Shown here one piece after another: positions 36,115 through 47,500 of a stretch of 64,000 bases of DNA (positions within the stretch are counted from its first letter, which is position 1; each line of letters starts with the position of its first letter). Made by a program: the position numbers and the translations under genes. The DNA is from Neodiprion pinetum (lineage: Eukaryota > Arthropoda > Insecta > Hymenoptera > Diprionidae): the NCBI RefSeq assembly GCF_021155775.2, contig NC_060238.1:2156001-2220000 (forward strand), read 5' to 3'. The notes beneath the pieces are model-generated. The model was not told the origin of the DNA and did no database searches. It saw only the letters and a program-made list of their open reading frames with translations.

Positions 36115-37149
36115 ATGTCGAAGCTGCTTTTCTACGTCTGCGTCGTCGGTCTGCTCGTCGGAACCGTTATATCGGCGTCGACTGGCGAAAGACCGACAAG
36201 CGTTGCTGGGCCAACATGCAAGAGTCACGGCGACCCGGTCGGTTCATGATAATAATTATATTAATAATAATAATAATTACAGCAACAATGATACGAGGGT
36301 GAATAACGAACGGCGCGATAACAACGAAGATAACCTGCACAATCGTTTCGTATCGAAAGTCAGAAAAGCAATAAAATTAGGAAAAAAAAAAAATGTTCAA
36401 TCAAAAAGCAAGTTAAAATGACAAGCCTTTTGCATGCCGCTATTGATATATCATGTTATTTAATACCAATGATTGCTTTTGCTGTATTTATTTTTTGCTT
36501 TTGCATTATTAGTTCGTTTCTACTGCAGTCGTTAATTGGGATCAGTTTTTTTTTTTTCTTTTCAATTAAGTTGTATGATTTTCTTGAAATTATCATCGAT
36601 TTCTCTCGTGTTTCTTTTTTTTTTATTTTTTAACAACGTATCGTCTCGTAAAACGATCGGTTGAAAACTTTCCATCTCGATCGAGTACTGATTCAAGTAT
36701 CTTGTAAATTATTATTTCTTTCTCTTTCTCGAATTTCTTCGATTTTCTCCACATCTTGATCAAATCTTCGGCATACGGTCGTGTAATTGTATAATGCAAT
36801 TTGTTTTCTCTGTTTCGTGCAAGCTGTAACAATACATTTCATTTCCAGAAATAAGCGACATTTCTATTCGATCAATTTTTTCCGCTCTCCATAATTTATT
36901 GTAAGAATAATTTAGCTAGCTCTGCCTTTTAGCTGAGGGTGAATAAAAATAATCAGATTTTGAAGTGAGAAAATAAATTATTATTTGGCTGAGATTCAGT
37001 GCCTTGTGGTGGAAGAATGCTGTCCGAATTTATGGTGCATGACTTACGCTGGAAAATGCGTGAGCAAACAGAGCCCAGGTTGGAGGGAAGCAAATTCGAC
37101 AACACCAACATCAACGATGGAAAACGAGGGTCCGAAAATGGACTCATAA
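36115..37149 (+). CDS. Secreted knottin-like peptide, gene 2, isoform a (alternative last exon 37000-37149)
   Basis: Exon 36115-36237 (41 codons) encodes a signal peptide very like gene 1's, a short spacer and the first cysteine. Joined in phase 0 to 37000-37149, it gives 90 residues with cysteines spaced C-x6-C-x5-CC-x4-C-x6-C. The acceptor is ATTCAG|TGC, with a weak pyrimidine tract. After the sixth cysteine comes a 29-residue tail rich in Ser, Thr, Pro and acidic residues, unlike gene 1. The donor of the shared exon, CCG|GTCGGT, is non-consensus; unspliced, the frame ends at a TGA three codons later. The only nearby polyadenylation candidate is an AATATA-type variant near 37216. The exon is open, with the full cysteine pattern intact, which argues against decay. 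Whether it is used needs transcript data. Confidence 0.7.
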
Positions 37150-37646
37150 GCTTCGATTTGGAAGCTTTTATTCATAGAAAATAAGAAAGAAAAAGAGAAA
37201 AAAATTACAAAAAATATAAAGCAACCGAAGGAGAGAACCGCTTGCGGCATCATTTCATATAGGTATAACAAATTCATGCATTGAATTTTTTCTTTTTCTT
37301 TTTTTTTGGCAATTTAATTCACATATACTAAAACATCACATCATTAGGAAAAAAAAAAAAAAAAAGAATTAACAAACGAATGACAATGAGTGGGATGAAT
37401 ATGAAAACGGATCATTGTAACGATGGTGTTAAGTTGTTGTCGCTTTTTTGCCACTGCTTCAAATTCAATAAACCAATAAACGAAAATCTGTTCATTTGTA
37501 AATCGTTGTAATATGATGAAAAATATATCTGATTTCAGTGCAACACGCAGAGCGAGTGCTGCGCAAATACAAGGTGTAACAAGTACGCGCACAGGTGTCA
37601 AGTGATCATAACCGAAGCAGATCTGACAAAGAAGAAACAAAATTAA
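36115..37646 (+). CDS. Secreted knottin-like peptide, gene 2, isoform b (alternative last exon 37539-37646)
   Basis: The same signal exon (36115-36237) joined to 37539-37646 gives 76 residues. The acceptor GATTTCAG|TGC is phase 0, and the cysteine spacing is C-x6-C-x5-CC-x4-C-x6-C, identical to isoform a although the residues between cysteines differ almost throughout. The tail carries the ITEADL motif found after the sixth cysteine in gene 1, so this exon is the orthologous or ancestral one and 37000-37149 is the extra exon. Skipping the stop-containing upstream exon yields this isoform. The fold assignment is as for gene 1 and the target is unknown. Confidence 0.8.
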
Positions 37647-37766
37647 TCGTTCAACGTTGTACGTGAATAATAACGACTTTCATGATTCGTTATGCGTGCT
37701 TGTACAATCATTCTTCACAAGTGCACGAACGTTGATACAATGCGACGGGAAAGAATTATGCATTCG

Positions 37767-37772
37767 AATAAA
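37767..37772 (+). terminator. Polyadenylation signal, knottin gene 2 isoform b
   Basis: AATAAA 121 bases after the stop. A second AATAAA follows near 37842. Confidence 0.6.
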
Positions 37773-38399
37773 CATGTGTAGCATGTATATTATTACCTAC
37801 TTTTATGCTTTGTACTAACTTTATTGTATCATGCGTCTAACGAATAAAATTTATGATAAATAATGGGTCAAGTCTAATCACGGAAACGAATCGATGACAT
37901 ACGTTCCGCGGAATTAAAGAGAAGAATCGAAACGGAGAATTAGGAAAAATGTCGACTTGTACTTTGCGAATGCGAATTGTGAAATGCGTTTTATTAGCTC
38001 TGTGAACACAGGCGTTCGTTCAAAATTTATAGACACGTCAATTTTAATGTTAGGAATGTGTGTTACGTATCTTGTGTGTGTGTGTGAAAAACCCGTTCTT
38101 TCGATTGCCGTTGTCAGTTAAGGAGAAGAAGAAAAAAATTTTTAAACCCACAGGACGAAAATCACAAATTTTCAATTAAATTGTCTTGTCAAAGCAAATG
38201 CGGCGCCAACTTTTTTTCTGGGTAGACTTTTCGATTAGGTATTTGAAATTCGAGTTTTGAAATCGTAGAAATCCACGTAGACAGATTAATGGAAATACAT
38301 TTTCTGACACGATATATTCGTGCTGGATGATATTCTAATTTAGAGATGAGGAAAATTTCTGATTCCGTTATTATGTTTGAAATGATAAATGATTATAAT

Positions 38400-38710
38400 T
38401 TGTATCGCGACTAACGAACCATCTTTGTGCCAATATAATAGACGATTTTCTAATATATTTCCTGTTGCGATAATGTGTTTGTTTTTAAATTTTTTCTCGT
38501 GTCGGGATACGATCAGAATAATGGTCCATTACCTCATATTTCCGCCTCTCCTCGATGAAAGATGACGTAACACAAGCACGGCGGAAAGGTCACCAAAACA
38601 CGATCCTGAAAGATAAAATAATGGGACGTCTTAGCTTGATACGAATTCACAAAGGTGTTGATTTTTTATTTTACAAAGATTCGTGTAAATCTTTGAAACG
38701 CTTGTAAGGA
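38400..38710 (+). repeat. Knottin-unit flank, copy b (downstream of knottin gene 2)
   Basis: Homologous by eye to 30363-30910 upstream of knottin gene 1, including ATTTCCTGTTGCG, TCTCCTCGA, a CACCAA/ACACGATCCTGAAA region and TTAGCTTGATAC. It begins what looks like a third, gene-less knottin unit. Confidence 0.55.
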
Positions 38711-39670
38711 AAAACAATGAATAAAAAGAAGTGAGAATTAATTAATGCAAATAAAGTTTATCACTGTTATACGTACGGAGAAAATCTCGATTGGGTTTAT
38801 AAAGAATCGATATCGTCGAAAGAAGCGAAAGGTAATTCCTTCGTAAAAATCCCATTTGTATTTCGTTAATAATTAACGGTGGGGGCATGACGATTGAATT
38901 TAAAAAAAAAAAAACAAGAAAAACAAAGAAAAAAAGAAAGTAAGCTTCGCATCGCGTACAACAATTGTATAATTACTGTTGTAAATTGTTCAACGATCGC
39001 GTCTTCTTCTCGAGGGTTGACGGGGGTCGGCGTCGCGTTGCTTGGGGGGGTTCTTTGCGTGTTCCGGAAGTGAGGTGTTAGCGCAGGAAACAGGTACGGA
39101 AGTGCGTGTGGAAGTTAGGAGGAACGGGTTCAAACCTCCGACTGCAGGACGGCACACGTGACTTACCGTGTATAATAACCAAATTATTAACGCGTTAACT
39201 GGGTTAAGAAACTCGCAAAGCTGTGAGAAAAAAGTAAAACAAAAAGGGAGAAACAAAAAGTACGAAAAAAAAAAGCTGGCGGATAAAAAAGTGTCGCCCA
39301 AAATTGGCAAACGAACTTGTGAAATTAAGAGTTAAAAAAAGAGACAAAAAAAAACAGTCGAAGGCCCGCTCGCCTTTGACGTCACGCGGAGCTAAGCGAT
39401 CGACGCAATGTCCACGAGATACGGAGTGTTGCGAGTTTGACTTATCTTTCACCTATCTTTCATAAATTATTAATACCCGCACACCTTGTTGCCATATGGC
39501 ATTGTACATATATATATATATTTATACAGATACGTGGTGTCCGAATTCAAAAGACGCGTAACGTTCTCAACCGACCTGATTGGTTCGTTCAGTTGGAAAA
39601 TGTCTCGTAAAAAAGTTGTACCATTCAGAAGGAGACGCGTGAAGAATATTTTTTCACGCGGTCCAGCGTC

Positions 39671-39702
39671 GTAACCGGCGATGCTGTGGAGAATGGAGCA
39701 GT
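39671..39702 (+). repeat. Copy of the knottin gene 1 3' flank block
   Basis: GTAACCGGCGATGCT followed by KTGGAGRATGGA matches 33834-33865, just downstream of knottin gene 1, at about 28 of 32 positions. Its place after the 38400 block fits the end of a degenerate third unit. Confidence 0.5.
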
Positions 39703-41120
39703 AAATTCACCGCAACTTTTCACCGTCGTGTTACAAAGGAAACATAAAAATTTTAAACAAATAACGAGAAAAAGAAACGAACACGTATAGAAGAGAATAA
39801 AAATACCGATTAATAACCGAGACAATAATTCCGTTTTCTTCGTCATATGCACAAACGTTCAACGTTTTCAGCTACTTTTATTCTCTTTATCGTTACTGAA
39901 TTCATCTCCCGTTTTGCGAAACCGGAGTTTGCAGTCTTTTATCCACCTGTGACGGGCGCAAAAATTGGTATTAAACCGTACCAGAGATTCTCCTTCTGTC
40001 TTTCTCTCTATTTCATTCTCTCTCTCTCTTCGTCTGCTGCAGCAATCTCGATGCACTACGTTGCAACAACGTTCGCACACATGAGCACATGCTTATAATG
40101 TCTCCGTGTAACCGCAGCTCTGATATTATTCCTTTCAATGCACCGTGCCGAGGACAGAACGAGGAGAAAATTTTCGGCCCGGGCTGCACATGTGCATTCA
40201 AATTGTACATCCGATACTTTAACTGACGAAACAGCCGCGCGTTGGACAAGTTTATAAAAATCGGACAAAATGTACAAGATAGTTGAAAGAATTCACACGA
40301 ATTGAAAAAGAAAGAGGCCAATAGGAGGCAACATTTTTTATTCGTTGATTGGCTTACTGATCAATCTTTCACTCAGGAGATTATTATATATCAGGATCAT
40401 TTCACTATGAGGTTAGGTACGGTTGCGTTCATTAATGGGTACGCGGTGACTCACTATTTTTTTTTCGGAATCAAAACTGGAACGAGTTTCCTTTCTGTTC
40501 AAATCTTATGTCCAATGATTAACGAGGCAAGTGACAGGAGAAATAAACGATACGTTAATCGTAGAAACATAAAATTTCTGTAATAAACAAACCTTGGTTC
40601 AGTTTTGATTTAAAAAAAATAGTGAGCCACTGGGTTTCCATTTACAAACATTACTGTGCATGTAAAAAACGACAAAAGGTGTTTTTTTTTTTTATTTCGG
40701 ACCAAGAATCGAACTCACAAAGAAAGAATGTTCGAGGTTAAAATGTTTACGAGCTTTTAGGTCAGCCGTGACTGAATAAGCTCCAAGTTTTACGACACTG
40801 GCAGCCCTGAGAATTGAAATTTGTCAAATTCGAGTCTGGCGGCGAGTTCAAATCGTCCGATTGTACACCTGGGCTGTACGTTCGGGGTTTTTGGAGGCTG
40901 GATTGAAAGAGTGGCGAGTACCTGGTAGACCGAAGCGGTGAAAACGCGTAACGAAAACCGTCACCCAACGGCGCAGAGATAAAGAGAGAGAGAGAGAAAG
41001 AGAAAGAGAAAGAGGAAGAGAAAGAGAAAGAGAGAGAAAGCTAAGCTAAGCTCAGCACATTGCTGTGTGTTCGCGAGCTTAACGCTGATTATGTTTTCAT
41101 ATCACGACTTTCCTCCGGCT

Positions 41121-41123
<3 letters not shown>

Positions 41124-41156
<33 letters not shown>
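41124..41156 (+). repeat. (CT)n microsatellite
   Basis: A CT run of about 33 bases. A mixed GAGA/AAAG purine tract precedes it at about 40981-41040. Confidence 0.9.
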
Positions 41157-41157
<1 letters not shown>

Positions 41158-43419
41158 AACCCTCGTCTCTATCTCCTCATTGTTTTTCGGTTTACCGGGA
41201 ACCGCGACGCCTTCTAGGTACTCCCTTCATAGTCAAAAATCTCCCCCCATCCCCCTCCTTCATAGCTGTCTAGCTCTTTCTTTCCGGCGAGAATAGACCA
41301 CGAGCGAAACAGCAACGACACTCGTCGAATGTCCCGGCATAAGCGCAGCCACTTCTGTTTTAATCCGGTGACTTAGCCGAGGTTCTACCTTTACCCCAAT
41401 TTTCTTCTCCTTAACCCTTTGTTCCCGCAACGCCTCAGCTTCATTTCATCTTTAGCCACCGAGTTCTTTTTATTTTCACCCTGTTTTATGCGCTTTTTTT
41501 ACCATCAAGGATCTGAAATTTGGAGCACGGAAGTTTCTGCGTATGTAATTCAATTTTAGAAGATCTTCCGTTTCGCACATTTCGCTGCACTCGAGGTTTC
41601 CTGGATTATAGAAGAGAATTTAAAAAGTTTTTTCATTGCTAAACACTAGGAATGAAATGATACTGATCTTAAATGTCTCGAGACAAATGGTGTGTACTTA
41701 ATTTACCTCAAGTCTGCGGCGTGATCACAATTTTTTATTCTTTATTCGAATACTCGGTAAGATTATCAGATTTAGATCAATCTTAAGTAACGCTTGGAAT
41801 CGATGTTCCTCTAAATCACGTGTGGAGAAAATCCCGGTTTCATATTTTTTTTTTCTCTGACAAAATATTATTTCCAGCTTTCAGATTTTAAATTGAGCTG
41901 AATTAATTTAGATTACTCTATACAGGAAAACTCGATTCAACATTTCTTACGTACCCAATGTGGTTAAAAAAAATTACCTAACATTTGACCCCACATCCCA
42001 TCAATATTATTAACTTTAAGTGATAAAAGACATTTATTTCATACTATTCAAACCATTGTTATAAACATTCTGCGAAAGGACATCTTTTAATTCCTGTCAT
42101 GTAATTATTCTCAATTAATTCCTAAAAGAATAGAAAGGAAAAAAAAAACACTGCATTTTCCACCCTTAACCGAGTTTGAATAAATTCTCGGTACGTGTAC
42201 TGTTAACGCAATATCGAATAGGAAACAATATCAGGCGGTACAAACGAAGGAAACGTACCTACATACACAGACACACGGTGCGATCTGGAAACAAGCAAAC
42301 CCGTAATCGGCGGCCTGGCGAGGAGGGCAAAGGAGGGTGAGAGTGCGGCATATGGTCAGTAAAGCTTTGTCCTAAGATAAGAGTTTCACCGGCAAATATT
42401 TACGGAATGACGCCTTCGTTCAAGATAGGTGATCGAGATAGTTGGCGGTGGTTGTTATACGGCTGACCACCCCACCCACGGCGGCACAGCGGCCTCGATG
42501 TCACGATTTCTTTCCCCCTTCGAACCATCGCCACGCGATTTTCCCGACGAGTCGAGACTTGGTGATAATAATTTCCCCGGGGTCTTCGAATTGACTTCTC
42601 ATTGTTTTTTGATTTTTCTTTTTTTTCCTCCCCGATTATAACTAGACCGTTATTCGCGACTCGTTTTGCAAACTTTCGAGAAAAACCGTCCAAGTCGAGG
42701 TGAAACAAAAGGGGTTTCGAAGGGGGTGAAGAGAGAGAGAGAGAAAGTTTTCTAAGCCGTTGCTAATGAGAAGTAAAAAACGAACGGGGGACATTCGCGT
42801 ATAACGAATCCTTTGCAAGAAGCTTTTGGTCCTCCTCTTTGAATTATTTTTAAGTAGGTAACCAACGATCCGCATCTCCGTCGTTCCCCCCCCCCTCTCT
42901 CTCTCTTTCTCTCTCTTTCTTTCTCTTTCTCGCTTTGACTACCGTACCTACCTGCACGTAAATACTTATAAATTTTCTGCAACACCGCGACAAAACTTTT
43001 ATACCTTGTGCCAAGTTTCGACTTTGACTTATTTAATTATCATATTCCATTGACGTTGGCTGAGGTAAACTTTCTGTTTCTGGTTGAAAGTAAATGATAT
43101 TTTAAAAGCGCAAAACGAAAATTCTTTCACAATGAGAGAATGAGAGAGATAGAGAGGGAGAGAGAGAGAAATGTTTTCTCCAATGTTCTTTAAACGCGTT
43201 TTACACGTATTTTGTATTTTTTTTTTCCACTTTTATCTTCCGGTTATCGCTGAGAATTTCACCGTGGTTGGATCAGAAGGTAAACGAAACTAAAGTGAAT
43301 ACATATGCCTGAACACATACACGTATAATATCAAATACTTCCCTTTGTACTTTCTTATCTCTGCGGTTTAAACGTATCTGTTTTATTTTACTTTTTTTTT
43401 TTTTCATAGCGGAAAACTG

Positions 43420-43881
43420 CGCCGTCTCTTATGCGAACTTAACAAACGTCCGACCCTCACAATCTTTGACTTTGTTCAAAAAATTTTCTGCAATTGTCCC
43501 AACTATTAAACAGTTCTTTGATTGTTTTTTTTTTTTTTTTTTAGATATTTTATTCTACTGGTAAATTTTTTTTTCAGCACTTTTAATTTTTTTGAGCAGC
43601 TAAAAAATCGATCGAACGGATTGAAAATTCACAAAATATTCTCAAAACTTCTGTTTTTCACTTAGAACATTTCTAGACCGGTTTTGATTACGAGACTGAT
43701 GTAAAACAAAAAGCTCAATATACCAATAAAATATATAAAAATCGCTCCATAATGAAATCGCTCCGAGTTAAAAATAAAAGTTTTGAGAATGTTTAAAATA
43801 TTCTCAGACCGTGTAAACAATGTTTCAGTTGATTGGATATTAGAGTCAGATATTTGTTTGATTCGCATGGAATTCCCCGTA
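43420..43881. mobile_element. Diverged, shortened copy of foldback MITE family
   Basis: The right terminus GCATGGAATTCCCCGTA (43865-43881) is identical to that of the 60134 element. Interior homology includes CAATTGTCCCAACT, TTGAAAATTCACAAAA.. ACTTCTGTTTTTC, AACATTTCTAGACC and AAAAGTTTTGAGAAT. The left terminus is degenerate around 43420. The GAAAATTCAC..ACTTCTG and AAAAGTTTTGAGAAT segments are arms of an internal inverted repeat. Confidence 0.7.
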
Positions 43882-44500
43882 TAGGCATATAGGCTGTTTG
43901 TATATGAATAACACCCTGAAAACAATGATAACAGAGTGAAAAAATGGAAAGGAAAAACAAAAAAAATGTCGAGGGGCGTAAAAAAGAGAGAAAAAGATAT
44001 TTGCACTTTCAACGACAGTTAACTTATACCCTTTCAAACGCACAGCTGCGTGCTTGTGCCATATTTGAGGCACCCGAGACACCTGAGTTATATCTTATCA
44101 CAATTCACGGTAATAATTCATCGCGGTGTTTCACATTTTTATTTTTAATCTTTTCGATGTTTCCGGCCGCTTTCGTTTCCTCAAATCTACATCCGATAGT
44201 CGAATTTCCGATTTCTCCTTCACTTTCAGTTCTTTGCACCCCCTTAAAAAAAATTAAACTCTTTAAAATTCTTGACAACCATTTGACAATGTTGTCATAT
44301 ATATAGTTTATAAAACAGCCAGTTCGTTACAACGATTTCTCACTCCTACATAGATCGATTGATAAAAATATAAGTACTGTACAAACACGAATAATCGCGA
44401 TATAGGAAACGCGTAGAAAACGACCAAGGCAATAATCTACTCGTGGCATATATAACTATCAATGTATAATAAATGCAGGAAGAAATCAATTTCGTAGCGA

Positions 44501-47500
44501 TAGCGGATCTTGTTCTATACCACCCAGGGTAAGGTAGTCAGTCGTGATGAGATAAGATCGGTCGCGTGAGGGTGGAAAGGCAGCGGCTTGTGTCTGCCCA
44601 AATGGTCCGTCCGTCCGTAGGTCCGTAAAACAACCCCCCTCTTCTTTTTTCCAACCCCTAAAAAGCCGCGGAAGAGCGTAAGTAGCGGGAACGTTGTCTC
44701 CCGGTCAGGCTGCGTGTTTCACCGTCTCCTCGACGGGAGTCGACGTAAGTACGGAGTTCCCTACTTTCCACCCCTTTCAGCCAAGGGTTCGTTTAGTATT
44801 CCCGACCCTGCCCGCGGCTTCGATTCTCACTCTGTCTAAACTCGCCTTTTTCCAAATCGGCGACGCGATAAGACCAAGGCGAATCATTGATGCTTCTCCG
44901 TACCCCCATAAAAACCCCATCATCGTCACTCATCCACACCGTAATACATACACGATATACATACTTGGGAATAAAATTTCCAACAATTTTTTCGAGTCTT
45001 TTGGACTTGATTACCCATTAGCGATATATTTTTTTTTTTTTTCAACCACGAAGCGTTTCGTCGGCCATTTTGTATCGTGGATTAGCGAAGCTAGGTTCTC
45101 TTCTCGCGTTTCGATTCCTCCTTACGTTATCGCTACTTTTCACAATATCTTGATCCCGTTTGTCGATTGCGCTCACATGCATACCGGACAGAGTTCTGCC
45201 GAGGGTCACACGAGGTGGCGTGTTGGAAATGACCGAGCTAACGCAAGCTTCGGCGAATATTCCGTCGCATATTTTACCGTTACACTGTGCGAGACAAAAT
45301 AGTAGGTATAATAGGTTCGCAGCTGGTGTCACAAATACGTGTCAGACAGCGAAAATTTTGCTCTCGTATAGAGTAATCGGAGAGGAGAAGAAATCGGATC
45401 GAGTATCCATTCGGTGAAAAGCAAGCGGCTGGTTGGTAAAAGATTGGAGTTCTTGAGTCACGACGGCTCGACGTTTGACAAAGTTGTCATCCTCAGGCGG
45501 AGGGAGGATACGCAACCGATCCAACCTCTAATCCGTAACTATGAATTTATGCAAATAGAGATAAGAGAACGGCTACTTGGCCGGTGGCTGTAGTCGGCCT
45601 ACCAGCTCGAGCCTCGAAGAAGGAGGATTACAGTTTGGCACTGTGGCCCTCGACTCAGCCTCGTCTCACTCCACGTATTCGTGTAATGGTCGTGCGCTTG
45701 TACACCGAGTATTTCGTACTTACACCGTTGCAGCCCAGACTTAACCGACCGTTAAGTTTAACTAGAGTTTCGTCTACAACCTATAACTTCTAAGACCTTC
45801 TAACCCGTCCCATAATCTGCGAGACCGACCACGCAACGATCCGCCAGGCGCACAATGATCATAACCATCGTCATCGTGGTCTTGAGAAGCTTCGAACATG
45901 TCTTGTCTCCGGTTCGCCGCAGGTCAAGATTTCAAATGCTGGGAAGTCAGACAGGCCATTGCGTCGAATGGACCAACCGTACAACGATTTAGCAGATGTA
46001 CAGTGATCATAACCGACATCATCATCGTCGTTTTACTCTTGAAAACCTTCGAACCTGTCAGCCTCCGGTTCACCGCAGGTCAAGATTCCCAAATGCTGGG
46101 AAGTCAGACAGACCATTGTGCCGAATGGTCACTGTTACCAAATGTTAAAAACTCAGGAGCATTTCAATTTCCGAATACCGATTCAATCGGTCAAAGTGCC
46201 TTTCGGAACTAGCGTCAATACCTAATCGCAAAGCGTGGATCGAGTCTTGACTTGTTTGCAGGAAAAAGAGAACGGAACGTTTGGCTTCATAGTCGGAATT
46301 AGCGAGGCTTGGATGACGCAGAGCGCTTAATTTGGCGTAGCTGCTGTCGGACCCTTTCCGTCCGAGGCCGTCCTCTTCTTGTTCGTCATGATTCCACGCA
46401 GCGCAGTCTCCTCGCCTCGATGTCTCTCTCCGCCGTTTGTCCGTGAGAGGAAAAAAGCCGAGCGAACCCAGAGCAAGTGCAGTCCGAGCAACAAATTCAA
46501 ACTGCATCCACCTCGTCCAGTCCAGGGATGCAGTCGATGGGGTGGAAGGGTGGCGGCCAGTCGGTTGCCATGGTGACCTCGGATCCCGCCACCGGACACC
46601 CGACCACGAGACGATCTTCTCTTCAGAATCGACTCGACTCGACTCGACTGCAATCCCTGTCTCATCCGTAGGGTAAACTCGACTGGATTTTGACCTCGTC
46701 TCAAATCTACGAGCTTCGTCGATTCTCCCCGATGTAAGCATTTTCACCACGTCGATTGCGCTCTTTCTTCGTACCGATTGTACTCTGTACGGTATCTTCA
46801 ACATTCAGCCTTGTTCCGTTCGTGTTCAACATCGCCGATTTATGACTCTTAAATCGACGTCGAAGGTTCTTTGACGCTTTACTTTGCGTACACGAAGGTT
46901 TAGGACCACGATTGTGGTCGACGTTAACTGGACTACTGATTCCAAAAATTTCAAGACTTTGCAAAACTTCCAAGCTCCTTTTGTTGAGAAACCGAACGTC
47001 GCGGTTACCGATCGGAAGAAAGTTCGAACTCCATCAATCAAATTCAAAACAGTGAAACTTGACCGAGAGTGGAGTGAAGGTTTCAGGATACAGAGAACGC
47101 GGCTAGGATAACGATCAATCAAACGGACCCAATCAAACAACGATATTGAGATTAATATCAGCAGTAGGTGCGAGCCGCATAGTTTGCAGATATCCATTCC
47201 GCGCTGTTTAGGATAGACGAGATTAAGCATGGTATAGAAGATGGATAGAGAGAAGGTGTCGATGACGTTTAGTATCTCTATAGTCTGGATGACGAGTTGA
47301 TGAAGCGGAATCGGTGCCACCGTCCCGCTAAATCCTGATTAGAGATGAAGGAGCGAAACCACGCGTCCTTAATTTCTCCATGGACAGTAGAATTCAGAGG
47401 CGTGATCCAACAGCGCGACCCTAACGGCCGGGCAAAAACGATTGCTCCTAGCTTTTCCAGGATTAAACCACACTCTGACCTTGTGACATACACGCGGCTA

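Larger units (their letters stand above)
37773..44500. other. Stretch without a supported gene after the knottin cluster
   Basis: It contains the remnant third knottin unit (38.4-39.7 kb), GA and CT microsatellites near 40980-41040 and 41124-41156, a C/CT tract near 42887 and an MITE copy at 43420. Open frames at 40056-40321 and 42400-42985 have no domain and spacer-like composition. Confidence 0.55.

Noticed and set aside
39105..39150. tRNA B-box-like GGTTCAAACCT
   Set aside because: No A-box at the right distance and no acceptor stem; the T-arm pairs poorly.
40690..40800. Minus-strand GTTCGATTC next to an A/T tail, resembling a tRNA-derived SINE
   Set aside because: Weak T-stem with wobble pairs and a mismatch, and no convincing A-box or second copy in the window.
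44694..45302. 202-codon plus-strand frame
   Set aside because: It starts without an ATG, has no recognisable domain, includes poly-Phe from a T run, and overlaps minus-strand frames of similar quality in GC-richer DNA.
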